Source: Leptidea sinapis (Eukaryota > Arthropoda > Insecta > Lepidoptera > Pieridae). From it: 64,000 bases of DNA. Where the stretch lies: NCBI RefSeq assembly GCF_905404315.1, contig NC_066309.1:5394001-5458000 (forward strand), written 5' to 3'. Both the position numbers and the translations under genes were made by a program. Positions 33,001-35,879 of the stretch are shown piece after piece; within the stretch, counting starts at the first letter, position 1, and each line of letters begins with the position of its first letter. Below the pieces are notes generated by a model, which had not been told where the DNA came from, searched no databases, and saw only the letters and a list, made by a program, of their open reading frames with translations.

Positions 33001-35067
33001 AGTTGTATTATATTTATTTTGAAAACAATACAATAACCTCACATACACCATTACATTTTTTTTATAATATTTATTTAAAATACAATATAGTTATAGCTTA
33101 CATTATAATAACACACACTTAAACTTTAGGAAGCTTATCTGTGTGTGAAGCCGCTTAGAATTAAATTACATAATATTTAAAAAGAAAAGAATTATTATTT
33201 TCAATTAATACAGTTATTACAAAATGTTATTTTAAACAAAGTAGTATAGAAATAAATGAAATGCAAAATAAAAAATAATTATCAACTAAATTTTAGTAAT
33301 TACAAATTAGTTGTCTAATTAGCTTACCGCAGATACAATTATATTAATGAAGGATATTTTTAAAAGTACTTTTTTAACGATCACTTATATTTATTTTTAT
33401 TTATATATAATTTTTGAATCTCTAAGGGAGTCTCGTTTAAGTATAGAGGAATGACGTAGTTGTGTGCTGTGGTGCCATTTATATTTGTAGATTTAGGTAA
33501 TTTTAATGACATTATCATCATTCATCACATCATTATACACATTAGAATACATGACTACAATAAGGTACAGCTATGGTATTATTATAAAGTTGAATAGATT
33601 TTTTTTATATGTTTGAATGCGCTTTTCTTGCAGTCCTATTTAAAATATGAGGCCATGAGAATCATGTGTTTTTAAAGCCATGACCCACTTTAACATTTCT
33701 AAAATTTTAAAAATTGTTTTGTTGCCTTAATAAATATAAATGAGAAGTTTTATGAAGAAATCGGACCTTTCCTTTTCTTAAAATGTCCTCGATTTGGTCG
33801 ATGAATGTTCTACGAGGTCTCCCGCGACCGACTTGACCACACACACTTATCTAACATATTTGATGCGTCATTCTTTCTTCACTCATTCGCTCGACGTGTC
33901 CAAACCATTTCAGTATTCCTTTCTCAGTGCTTTTCACAACATCCTCTTTTAGACCACAGCGCGTTCGTACGTATTACCGTTGTTGAGACTGTTTTGTTCC
34001 TTTATCTACACCCATGCTTTAAATCCTCTATTAAAGATTCTGAATCAGTTAGCTTATTGCCCCAAACACCCAATGTCCTAATAACCATTACATCATCCAA
34101 ACGAGTGTTGTAATGTTGTACTGAATTTCATAACAACACTCCTTTGTTTTTTTGTTTCGATTCCTTTATGCGCGCAGAGTGTTTACAGACAGACACATTC
34201 GTATTGCTAATGGTGGTATCTGTTAAAAAAGATTATTTTCTTTTACACGCGTTCCACACTACCAGAACGTCGCGCGCCCTAAATAAAAAGTAGGTTATTC
34301 GAATTCCCGCCATTTTACTTCGATATTTTTATTGTTTTGTTTACAAAAAATTTGCGATTCAAGTTTTGCAGCACACCGCTTGCAAAAGAACATAATGTTC
34401 ATGTGACTTTTTAATAATTGCACTATACAAAATGTAAATTACTACTAAAATAAATAATTATTTCATTAATACTAACCCCCTTATTCATAATGGTCTGCTA
34501 ACTTAAAGCATTGCTAATTCTCACTCTGTCTTCTTCTATTGACCTAAGTCAGAATGAGAATAAACACTCCTTAGCGGCTGTTTAAAGTTAGCGGACCATT
34601 ATGAATAAGGGATTTAGTTTTTTGTATATAATTAGTAATGGATAATATTAGGTTACTACTAGGACTGGCTGTTTTAATGTTAGCAGTAAAACGGTTTCAG
34701 AATCTTTTAAAGGATTCAAACTCTGGGTGTAGATAGTCTTGTATGCAACTGTTGATAATTAGGTATTAAAACATTCATGTGATACTATTATCCACATTCG
34801 TGTTTTAATACAACAATTGCATCTGTAATGAATAAATAAGTTATTATATAAATGTTCCAGTGCTTTTTATTCCTGGAGAGTAAACTCCGGGAGCTGTGCG
34901 TGCTGTCGATGACCTTGGCGGAGCTGCTGATGTCGGGAGAGTTGTACGACATGGCCTCGCTCACGGCCTCGCTCCAGGTCGACGTCAACGACGTGCCACT
35001 GTTGCTAGCCGTGGCCAGCACGCACACTCCGCAACTGGCAGCCAGATACGGCGTCACGTACACGTAG
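1..35067 (+). CDS. FNIP: Folliculin-interacting protein (FNIP), 3' nine exons; gene continues before base 1
   Basis: FNIP proteins pair with folliculin at the lysosome, bind AMPK, act on Rag GTPases and serve as HSP90 co-chaperones (family knowledge). Coding segments: <2-158, 8847-8989, 14332-14453, 17775-17915, 18942-19088, 26418-27913, 28707-28833, 32560-32671, 34861-35067. All junctions are GT-AG, and the phases join into 883 codons plus TAG. Diagnostic blocks are THVLTYHLGWV...ALWAQLADLCGSIG and VKRLLTVLTYFVRC (middle domain), and SDHYVPDLILQG, LRRDLDLTSYL, SNWQVRIVGRD and LLLAVASTHTPQLA (C-terminal domain). The stretch between residues ~310 and 640 is Ser/Lys/acidic and low in recognisable similarity, as expected for the disordered FNIP linker. 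The N-terminal part lies upstream of the window. Introns are 0.8 to 8.7 kb and full of transposon remains. The family call is strong; which FNIP paralogue it is cannot be told, though insects usually have one. Confidence 0.93.
2..158 (+). CDS. FNIP: FNIP exon (visible exon 1, left end cut by window)
   Basis: Reads VFGVPTSRRISHMDRR and continues to SIDRNDSG, open from base 2. The donor is CAG|GTATTT at 158/159 and the exon ends one base into a codon, matched by two bases at the start of the next exon. Whether the exon begins before base 1 cannot be seen. Ser-rich segment upstream of the middle domain. Confidence 0.75.
161..1010. other. FNIP intron, AT-rich, nothing recognised
   Basis: Start of the 8.7-kb intron between visible exons 1 and 2. 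No coding similarity, tRNA or terminal repeats seen, apart from weak similarity to dispersed lepidopteran repeats. Confidence 0.5.
1013..1088 (+). repeat. tRNA-like repeat head, copy T1
   Basis: Cloverleaf-like segment ending in the shared 3' acceptor half ATCGTTC+A and tail ATAAATTTTG. Anticodon arm CTCGG-ACGGAAC-CCGAG is fully paired, T arm GCGGG-TTCGAGT-CCCGC is fully paired, and the D arm is degraded. The arm differs in sequence from other copies yet stays paired. Position 33 is C and the variable loop is short, so this is unlikely to be a working tRNA. Confidence 0.65.
1352..1500 (+). mobile_element. Helitron-like fragment
   Basis: Contains TTGTTTGTTTG, ACTGAACCGATTTG and TTAGGGATCC in the order seen in the full Helitron copy at 3896-4228, but both ends are missing. 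Confidence 0.5.
1732..1806 (-). repeat. tRNA-like sequence (SINE head or pseudo-tRNA)
   Basis: On the - strand has A-box-like TATAGCTCAGATGGG and B box GGTTCGAATCC, but the outer halves do not form a 7-bp acceptor stem. A tRNA-derived repeat is more likely than a gene. Confidence 0.45.
2030..2172 (-). repeat. tRNA-derived repeat with GGTTCGAATCC B box
   Basis: Box A TAGCCGAGTGGTTAG and box B GGTTCGAATCC on the - strand, followed by an AT-rich segment (ATGACTCGGAAACAAACATC on the + strand). The acceptor halves do not pair. I recall this layout as a common lepidopteran repeat. Confidence 0.55.
2343..2570 (+). repeat. Direct repeat copy 1, empty-site copy for the pogo insertion
   Basis: Starts TGTAACGTTAGTTTATATAC and shares, in order, TATGTAAATA, a region resembling ACTAGTACTTTT, and TTGCGAGCTAC with 3072-3820. 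The second copy is split by a 517-bp element at TATGTAAATA; this one is continuous. Confidence 0.75.
2690..2900 (+). repeat. LINE-3'-end-like repeat
   Basis: Opens with AATACCTTTTATGCCTTTAT, a pattern found at LINE 3' ends elsewhere in the window, and ends with AGCAAGAAACTCATTGCCAC. Non-coding; class uncertain. Confidence 0.4.
3113..3629 (+). mobile_element. Internally deleted pogo/Tigger-like DNA transposon
   Basis: Terminal inverted repeats begin CAGTGAAACTTGGTTAAGTG on the left and, complemented from the right end, CAGTGAAACCTGGTTAAGTG. TA flanks both ends (3111-3112 and 3630-3631), the pogo/Tc1 target. Inside, an ATG at 3407 opens a 41-codon frame reading MSKRKLQSLSLREKLKLISV then YESGKTREPS, closely resembling the N-terminal CENP-B/psq helix-turn-helix of pogo-type transposases, ending TGA at 3530-3532. 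The DDE domain is gone, so this is a 517-bp non-autonomous derivative. Confidence 0.85.
3407..3532 (+). pseudogene. N-terminal fragment of pogo-type transposase
   Basis: Start codon plus about 32 residues similar to the HTH DNA-binding domain of pogo/Tigger/CENP-B proteins, then element 3'-end sequence read through to a stop. Reads as a 41-aa peptide if expressed; no catalytic residues remain. Confidence 0.7.
3896..4228 (+). mobile_element. Non-autonomous Helitron, full copy
   Basis: 5' end TCTATACTAATAATATTATA, 3' end hairpin GGCAAAACAACGTTTGCC followed by GGGTCAGCTAG, then T. A TC start and a CTAG end after a short hairpin are Helitron hallmarks. 333 bp, no coding capacity. Confidence 0.85.
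4245..4457. mobile_element. Long-palindrome MITE
   Basis: Arms of about 60 nt: GTTATCCAAATGATTTGAGT on the left mirrors ACTCAAATCATTTGGATAAT on the right. Inner arms GTTGAGTCGCCAAA and TTTGGCGACTCAAT also pair. Nearly the whole 213 bp can fold back. Sits 16 bp after a Helitron end. Confidence 0.75.
4666..4860 (-). mobile_element. Helitron-like fragment
   Basis: Complement contains TATTATAAATGTGAATG, TTGTTTGTTACGC and TGATGAAATTTACT, matching the 5' half of the Helitron subtype seen at 51176-51450. No 3' hairpin. Confidence 0.5.
5368..5637 (+). repeat. Family A dispersed repeat, near full
   Basis: Starts AATAAGGGACGAGACGA, ends GGAGCCTCCCACTGGTAA. Marker blocks: TTCAGCTGATGGT, CTCATTTGCCCAGTA, CTTCAGACCGAAACACAGTA. 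At least a dozen copies lie in this window on both strands. Class uncertain (SINE or non-autonomous LINE derivative). Confidence 0.8.
5985..6478 (+). mobile_element. LINE 3' end (family with LHKIHNSF motif)
   Basis: A degraded reading frame gives NKGLLVINSRRLHKIHNSF and the spacing typical of the last residues of a LINE reverse-transcriptase ORF. A shared 3' UTR follows (GACAGCCTGGGACTAG, GCGCCGCTTCTTCTCTCTCA) and ends AATAAATGCCTTTTAA. Same family at 31345-32515 and, on the - strand, 48130-48295. Confidence 0.65.
6580..7765. other. FNIP intron, nothing recognised
   Basis: AT-rich intron sequence without clear repeats, conserved frames or RNA genes. Confidence 0.4.
7770..8045. mobile_element. 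LINE C-terminal remnants in opposite orientations
   Basis: The - strand at 7775-7960 reads GKRRVGRPKRRWADEVIEIA. The + strand at 7982-8040 reads QWAGHVTRYIDSRWTLKNS. In many insect LINEs (RTE-like) these two blocks are consecutive in one protein, so the copy looks inverted internally or made of two fragments. Confidence 0.6.
8501..8703 (+). repeat. Family A repeat, 5'-truncated
   Basis: Begins at the CTGAGCGGC block and runs to GTGCAAAGGAGCC, lying about 140 bp before FNIP visible exon 2. Confidence 0.75.
8847..8989 (+). CDS. FNIP: FNIP visible exon 2
   Basis: Acceptor TTTCTATCCAG|CC and donor CAG|GTATGT. The 143 nt supply two bases to finish the previous codon (Ala) and 47 codons, including SSSSSDSGHRRALQSMATRF. 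Ends in phase 0. Confidence 0.85.
9068..9365 (+). mobile_element. RTE-like LINE C-terminal remnant
   Basis: Degraded + strand frames include RTKVTDIAQ and KVLEWRPR and end over GGAGGCCTTTGTCCAGCAGT, the 3' tail motif of a common lepidopteran LINE. Frameshifts and stops interrupt it. Confidence 0.6.
9529..10230 (+). mobile_element. Mosaic of LINE 3'-end fragments
   Basis: Pieces of the C-terminal region of the LINE intact at 44581-48003: a frame giving STVRFSRSFLPRTTKLWNEL PCAVFPGRYDMG at 9785-9895, a related KFFSRTITWWNHLPASELPN at 9951-10010, and TFELIPAADFHIS near 10175-10213. Confidence 0.65.
10680..11110 (+). mobile_element. Jockey-clade LINE remnant (RT C-terminus)
   Basis: Degraded frames read HLGIYLDRRLEKN, then ANKLLLYKCILNPVWTYGLQ LWGTASISNIEILQRFQSK, characteristic of the end of Jockey-type reverse transcriptases. 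Stops and frame breaks throughout. Confidence 0.7.
11245..11832 (+). mobile_element. LINE 3' end with partial RT ORF
   Basis: Frame 11253-11705 includes FDRIQRRAARIIDDQ, LALRRDVGSLCIFYRIYHGE and LPRTATLWNQLPAAVFPNRY. It is then followed by a 3' UTR (CCGGCAACGCATTTCTTGAC) and an A-rich tail. A relative, diverged, of the element at 44581-48003. Confidence 0.75.
12145..12372 (+). repeat. Family A repeat with internal deletions
   Basis: Has GGACGAGAGGAGCAGGACGT at its start, CTGAGCGGCACAACAATTGC in the middle and TGCAAAGGAGCC at its end; the segment around the TTCAGACCGAAACACAG block is missing. Confidence 0.75.
12400..13900. other. FNIP intron, nothing recognised
   Basis: AT-rich, with one C-rich tract near 12645-12660. 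No repeats with visible ends, RNA genes or conserved frames identified. Confidence 0.4.
13915..14188 (-). repeat. Family A repeat
   Basis: Reverse orientation: begins CCAGTGGGAGGCTCCTTTGC and ends at GTCTTGTCCCTTATTTTC. It ends about 145 bp upstream of FNIP visible exon 3. Confidence 0.8.
14332..14453 (+). CDS. FNIP: FNIP visible exon 3
   Basis: Acceptor TTACACACAG|GTA and donor AT|GTAAGT. Encodes VYTSSSTNGTSDSLTSSSSV followed by RRSKLGLALLITVDQ, the start of a structured block after a Ser/Thr tract. The final codon (ATG, Met) is split across the next intron. Confidence 0.88.
14570..14746 (-). repeat. Family A repeat, partial
   Basis: From GATGCCGGCT through CTTATGTCTCAA; the part beyond the conserved hairpin is replaced by the tRNA-like repeat. 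Confidence 0.7.
14777..14850 (-). repeat. tRNA-like head, copy T2
   Basis: Anticodon arm CCGGC-ACGGAAC-GCCGG and T arm paired; acceptor stem intact except the first pair. Boxes TTAGCTCAGTTGG and GGTTCGAATCC present. Loop base 33 is C and the variable loop is 5 nt. Confidence 0.65.
15056..15128 (+). repeat. tRNA-like head, copy T3
   Basis: Acceptor GAACGGT/ATCGTTC pairs in all seven positions (one G-T). D arm GCTC/GAGC, anticodon arm CTCGC-ACGGAAC-GCGAG and T arm GTGGG/CCCGC are all paired. The anticodon stem differs from T2 at several positions, with both sides changed together. Confidence 0.7.
15233..15446 (+). mobile_element. Helitron, 5'-truncated
   Basis: From a T-run and CAAAATTAGGGATCCGTAA to the hairpin GGCAAAACAACGTTTGCC and CAGCTAT (CTAG mutated). 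Confidence 0.7.
15460..16046 (-). pseudogene. Mariner transposase remnant (D,D34D type)
   Basis: The - strand frames give RTEGILDRIVTCDEKWI (first Asp), FLHDNARPHTAQ (second Asp) and YSPDLTPTDYYFFRDLDNF (third Asp), in correct order and spacing for a mariner transposase. Stops and shifts between blocks mean it is dead. The N-terminal HTH half and both TIRs are not visible; a LINE fragment begins where the N-terminal side should continue. Confidence 0.85.
16045..16440 (-). mobile_element. LINE 3' fragment
   Basis: T-run and TATGGAATAGGAGGACAAAC at the left end mark the poly(A) side. The frame gives FSRSFFPRTTKLWNELPCAV and LRRDVASLCVFYRIHQGE. 5'-truncated copy of the family at 44581-48003, inserted into the mariner remnant. 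Confidence 0.75.
16655..17026 (-). mobile_element. Helitron, second subtype
   Basis: CTAG at 16655 followed by CTGACCCGACAGACGTTGTT, the complement of a 3' hairpin end. Ends with an AATATATATGG-type start. Shares GAACGGCTGGACC (complemented) with 30930-31215. Confidence 0.7.
17030..17770. repeat. FNIP intron with part of a palindromic repeat
   Basis: 17400-17545 resembles one arm of the inverted repeat at 41447-41765 (TTAGATTGTATAAAAATACG; TTTTTGACGCGTCGGTTG). The remainder shows nothing recognisable. Confidence 0.4.
17775..17915 (+). CDS. FNIP: FNIP visible exon 4
   Basis: Acceptor CCTTGTTCCAG|G and donor AAGTG|GTAAGT. The reading MDVIRHCVEHSSQLQSLLCR is helical, as expected for the FNIP middle domain. 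The last codon is completed to Trp by the next exon. Confidence 0.9.
18092..18403 (-). repeat. Family A repeat, full
   Basis: Begins ACCAGTGGGAGGTTCC and ends CGTCTCGTCCCGTATTATC; all marker blocks present. Lies between FNIP visible exons 4 and 5. Confidence 0.85.
18443..18710. repeat. Family A-related diverged repeat
   Basis: Shares the order of TGATACGCTCTGCCCATTA, ATTGCGCTCGTAACTTAG, ACGTCTCATCAGCCAGTA and ACCCATCTACC with family A but is clearly diverged; may be a sister subfamily. Confidence 0.45.
18942..19088 (+). CDS. FNIP: FNIP visible exon 5
   Basis: Acceptor TGTCCGCAG|G and donor AACTT|GTAAGT. Encodes WLSDLMFGSHVQPMWLRMVS and on to HVGDAKTTNL. The split last codon (TT+T) makes Phe with the following exon. 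Confidence 0.9.
19102..19331 (+). repeat. Family A repeat, diverged
   Basis: TTTATGACAATTAAGGAGCA at the start, AATACGCCCTGCCTATTACA, then TCTCATTTGCCCAGTAATTT. Begins about 13 bp after the FNIP visible exon 5 donor. Confidence 0.7.
19332..21530. other. FNIP intron, no recognised feature
   Basis: AT-rich sequence. A short open frame on the - strand at 19581-19844 has no recognisable similarity. No terminal repeats or RNA genes seen. Confidence 0.4.
21533..21826 (+). repeat. Family A repeat, full
   Basis: From the poly-T and AATAAGGGACGAGACGAGC to CATTCTGTACAAAAGAGG; all internal blocks present. Confidence 0.8.
21985..22075. repeat. Short LINE-3'-like repeat
   Basis: CTTGAAAAGAACGGGCGCAAGAAACTGAGCAGG-type segment (split here only for description), related to 44462-44580. 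No coding content. Confidence 0.35.
22126..22505 (-). mobile_element. Retroelement C-terminal coding remnant
   Basis: The - strand frame of 119 codons ends ETTRLAMWRSRLSTSNPNIS VKEKLAEGYNLSWPIF. I recognise this as the end of an abundant lepidopteran retroelement protein, but I cannot name the element. Confidence 0.45.
22670..22801 (-). repeat. Family A repeat, partial
   Basis: From GCGCAATTGTAGTGTCGCTC to CTCGTCTCGTCCCTTACTG. Confidence 0.7.
22802..23036 (+). repeat. tRNA-like repeat, copy T4 with rearranged tail
   Basis: Head T4 at 22935-23004: acceptor and anticodon arm (CCGGC-ACGGAAC-GCCGG) intact, but the T arm has a deletion (GGTCGTTCGAGTCCCGC). To its left, 22802-22876 is the unit's own 3' tail in reverse orientation. 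Confidence 0.6.
23505..23540. repeat. Perfect short hairpin in the loop
   Basis: CAGCACAGGACC and GGTCCTGTGCTG flank a short spacer in the loop of the long inverted repeat. The right side resembles the LINE tail motif GATCGGTCCTGCGCTG found at 25536. Confidence 0.6.
23893..24193 (-). repeat. Family A repeat forming part of the right arm
   Basis: Full reverse-orientation copy from ACCAGTGGGAGCCTTCTTTG to CTCGTCCCTTATTTTC. Its right half (24070-24193) is duplicated and inverted at 23360-23483. Confidence 0.8.
24599..24747. mobile_element. MITE with 27-bp TIRs and TA target site
   Basis: Left end CAGTGTTTCCCAAAGTTATG, right end complement CAGGGTGTCCCAAAGTTATG. TA flanks both sides. 149 bp, no coding sequence; Tc1/mariner-type. 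Confidence 0.85.
24995..25302 (-). mobile_element. Helitron, second subtype
   Basis: CTAG at 24995 and GCTGACTAATAAATAAAATA; internal ACTGCACTCCATGAAGT and CAGTGTCCTGG-type 5' end as in 30430-30748. Confidence 0.65.
25475..25600 (-). mobile_element. RTE-like LINE tail fragment
   Basis: AGAAGACGTCCACTGCTACA and CGACGATCGGTCCTGCGCTG mark the 3' end of the LINE also seen at 9068-9365. Confidence 0.5.
25680..26006. other. FNIP intron, nothing recognised
   Basis: AT-rich stretch between the LINE tail and the Helitron. Confidence 0.4.
26007..26356 (-). mobile_element. Non-autonomous Helitron, full copy
   Basis: CTAGCTGACCCGGCAAACGT at the left (3' end, complement) and a TCTATACTAATATTATAAAG-type start at the right. 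350 bp; its end lies 61 bp before the acceptor of the large FNIP exon. Confidence 0.85.
26418..27913 (+). CDS. FNIP: FNIP visible exon 6, large central exon
   Basis: At 1,496 nt this is the largest exon. It opens FFISTLLTHVLTYHLGWV, continues through ALWAQLADLCGSIGN and LLTVLTYFVRCGDVKRN, then enters a long Ser/Lys/Asp/Glu-rich, poorly conserved stretch. It closes with FDKYPQIVTNYMKSKNLEI, a Cys pair motif CETCYKCQ and GGISDHYVPDLILQG. The acceptor TTTTCAG at 26411-26417 lies 61 bp downstream of a Helitron end. The donor is CAAG|GTTAGT. The reading frame is open throughout, with no damage. Confidence 0.95.
27914..28706. other. FNIP intron, nothing recognised
   Basis: 793-bp intron; no repeat ends or conserved frames seen. 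Confidence 0.5.
28707..28833 (+). CDS. FNIP: FNIP visible exon 7
   Basis: Acceptor AATGTTACAG|G and donor AACTG|GTGAGT. Encodes TLLSPKYWEADLRRDLDLTS and QAVAIVGDVSNW, in the FNIP C-terminal domain. Confidence 0.93.
29007..29291 (+). mobile_element. Non-autonomous Helitron
   Basis: TCCTACTAATATTATAAATG start; GGCAAAACAACGTTTGCTGG hairpin (one mismatch) and CAGCTAG end at 29291. Confidence 0.8.
29318..29945 (+). mobile_element. RTE-like LINE 3' end, frameshifted, with TATG tail
   Basis: Frame 29351-29734 reads SNKARLAVHEGVLVPTLMYG then CESWVWQKK and CMLRWFLHVERMNEERLTKK. A shift near 29715 leads into VGRGRPRRTFQDQIREVL. This is the C-terminal end of an RTE-type ORF. The 3' end is a (TATG)n microsatellite at 29923-29943, typical of RTE-like tails. 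Confidence 0.75.
30103..30419 (-). mobile_element. Helitron
   Basis: CTAGCTGACCCAGCAAACGT at the 3' end (complement); 5' end near TATATTAGATA. Different interior from 26007-26356 (GAATCGGTCAAGCCGTTTCG). Confidence 0.7.
30430..30748 (+). mobile_element. Helitron, second subtype
   Basis: ATCCAGTGTCCTGATGTTAG start region; 3' end AACAACGTTTGTCGGGTCAG then GTAG (CTAG mutated). Lies back to back with the previous copy. Confidence 0.7.
30930..31225 (+). mobile_element. Helitron, 3'-truncated
   Basis: TCTATATATATAAAAATGAA start, CTCGAGAACGGCTGGACC and TTTGACAGTTCTGCTGTG; the hairpin end is absent. Confidence 0.65.
31491..32081. mobile_element. DNA transposon remnant with ~60-bp TIRs, copy A
   Basis: The left terminus ATCTACACCCTTGCTTTAAA and right terminus complement ATCTACACCCAGAATTTGAA continue into matching AGATTCT..AACAGTTAGCTTA..TGC. 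591 bp without an intact frame. Second copy at 34004-34734. Confidence 0.8.
32083..32212. mobile_element. Small inverted-repeat element, copy 1
   Basis: TATGCAACTGTTGATAATTA and its mirror ACACAACAGTTGCATA enclose GTATTAAAACAC / GTGTTTTAATAC. The same unit follows copy B at 34737-34826, so the two modules may travel together. Confidence 0.6.
32560..32671 (+). CDS. FNIP: FNIP visible exon 8
   Basis: Acceptor TTATTTTTCAG|G and donor CACGAG|GTGAGT. Encodes QVRIVGRDCGTGGLSPRIGG and MLDALPAMRSAKVPAHE. A LINE fragment begins only a few bases after the donor site. Confidence 0.93.
32676..32982 (-). mobile_element. LINE 3' fragment directly after a splice donor
   Basis: T-run and GTGGAATAGGAGGACAAACG follow GTGAG of the FNIP donor. 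The frame gives RCLLPRTTKLWNELHCAVFP. Antisense to FNIP. Right end at GTGTCGTGCGAAGGTG. Confidence 0.8.
33000..33760. other. FNIP intron, nothing recognised
   Basis: Very AT-rich; no repeat ends seen. Confidence 0.4.
33765..33992 (-). mobile_element. RTE-like LINE remnant
   Basis: The - strand frames give NTEMVWTRRANE-type readings in one frame and GHVERMSEER, VGRGRPRRTFIDQIED in others. Same family as 29318-29945, opposite strand, heavily mutated. Confidence 0.6.
34004..34734. mobile_element. DNA transposon remnant, copy B, containing a nested MITE
   Basis: Ends ATCTACACCCATGCTTTAAA and complement ATCTACACCCAGAGTTTGAA. Matches copy A (31491-32081) apart from a 124-bp insert at 34488-34611. 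Confidence 0.8.
34488..34611. mobile_element. Nested palindromic MITE
   Basis: CCTTATTCATAATGGTCTGC and its mirror GCGGACCATTATGAATAAGG form the ends. Absent from copy A at the homologous point, which gives the empty site. Confidence 0.85.
34737..34826. mobile_element. Small inverted-repeat element, copy 2
   Basis: Same TATGCAACTGTTGATAATTA opening as 32083-32212, internally shorter, ending ACAACAATTGCAT about 38 bp before the last FNIP exon. Confidence 0.55.
34861..35067 (+). CDS. FNIP: FNIP last coding exon and stop
   Basis: Acceptor AATGTTCCAG. Encodes FLFLESKLRELCVLSMTLAE and VDVNDVPLLLAVASTHTPQL, the most conserved end of FNIP proteins, then a divergent tail ending VTYT and TAG. The exon is GC-rich compared with its surroundings. 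A dispersed repeat starts about 9 bp after the stop, so the 3' UTR is repeat-derived from near its beginning. Confidence 0.95.
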   Translation, partial: CFLFLESKLRELCVLSMTLAELLMSGELYDMASLTASLQVDVNDVPLLLAVASTHTPQLAARYGVTYT

Positions 35068-35075
35068 TGGAGTGC

Positions 35076-35878
35076 GAGATAATCGATACGCCATGCCCAT
35101 TACAATTTTTTTTTTATGATAATAAGGGACGAAACGAGCAGAACGTTCAGCTGATGGTAATTGATACGCCCTGCCCATTAAAATGCAGTGCCGCTCAGGA
35201 TTTTTGAAAAACTCAAAAATTCTGAGCGGCACCACAATTGCGCTCGTCACCTTGAGACATAAGATGTTAAGTCTCATTTGCCCAGTAATATCACTAGCTA
35301 CGACGCCCTTCAGACCGAATCACAGTAATGCTTACACATTACTGCTTCACGGCAGAAATAGGCGCCGTTGTGGTACCCATAATCTAAGCGGCATCCGTTG
35401 CAAAGGAGCCTCCCACTGGTAAAATACAAAACCAATCAGGATTCTAGAAAACCCAAAAACTCTGAGCGGCACAACAATTAGACGTAGTTCCTGAAAAGCG
35501 TTCCAAGCCACAAACATCACATTTTAAGGAATCCGTGTTTAAAGTTTTATCAATATTAGTGTATTCCATGCATGTGGGTTGGGCTACTAAGTCATGATGT
35601 CGTTTAAAGTGTGACAGTAGGGCTGCCATTTTGTGTCAGTCCGTTAATATGAATCACGTATCCAGTTTTGTGTTTTTAACTCAATTTCGACATGATTGTG
35701 GTTTAGAGCGTTTTTCTGGAATTGCGTCCAATTACGCTCGTCTCCTTGAGACATAAGATGTCAAGTCTCATTTGCCCAGTAATTTCATTAGCTACGGCGT
35801 TCTCATCCCAAAACACAATAATGCTTACACATTACTGTTTCACGGCCAAAAAAGGCGCCGTTGTGGCATCCTGTGCAG
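35076..35878 (+). repeat. Cluster of family A copies and a TIR element in the FNIP 3' flank
   Basis: 35076-35106 is a family A fragment interrupted by a full copy (35107-35422). A CTGAGCGGCACAACAATTAG fragment follows (to 35480), then a TIR element (35481-35729), then a further family A 3' part (35730-35878). This mosaic begins 9 bp after the stop codon. Confidence 0.8.
35481..35729. mobile_element. TIR element with GACGTAGTTCC ends, copy 1
   Basis: Left GACGTAGTTCCTGAAAAGCG and right complement GGACGCAATTCCAGAAAAAC form imperfect TIRs (~34 bp). Copy 2 is at 54649-55115 in WDR12. Confidence 0.75.
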
Positions 35879-35879
35879 A

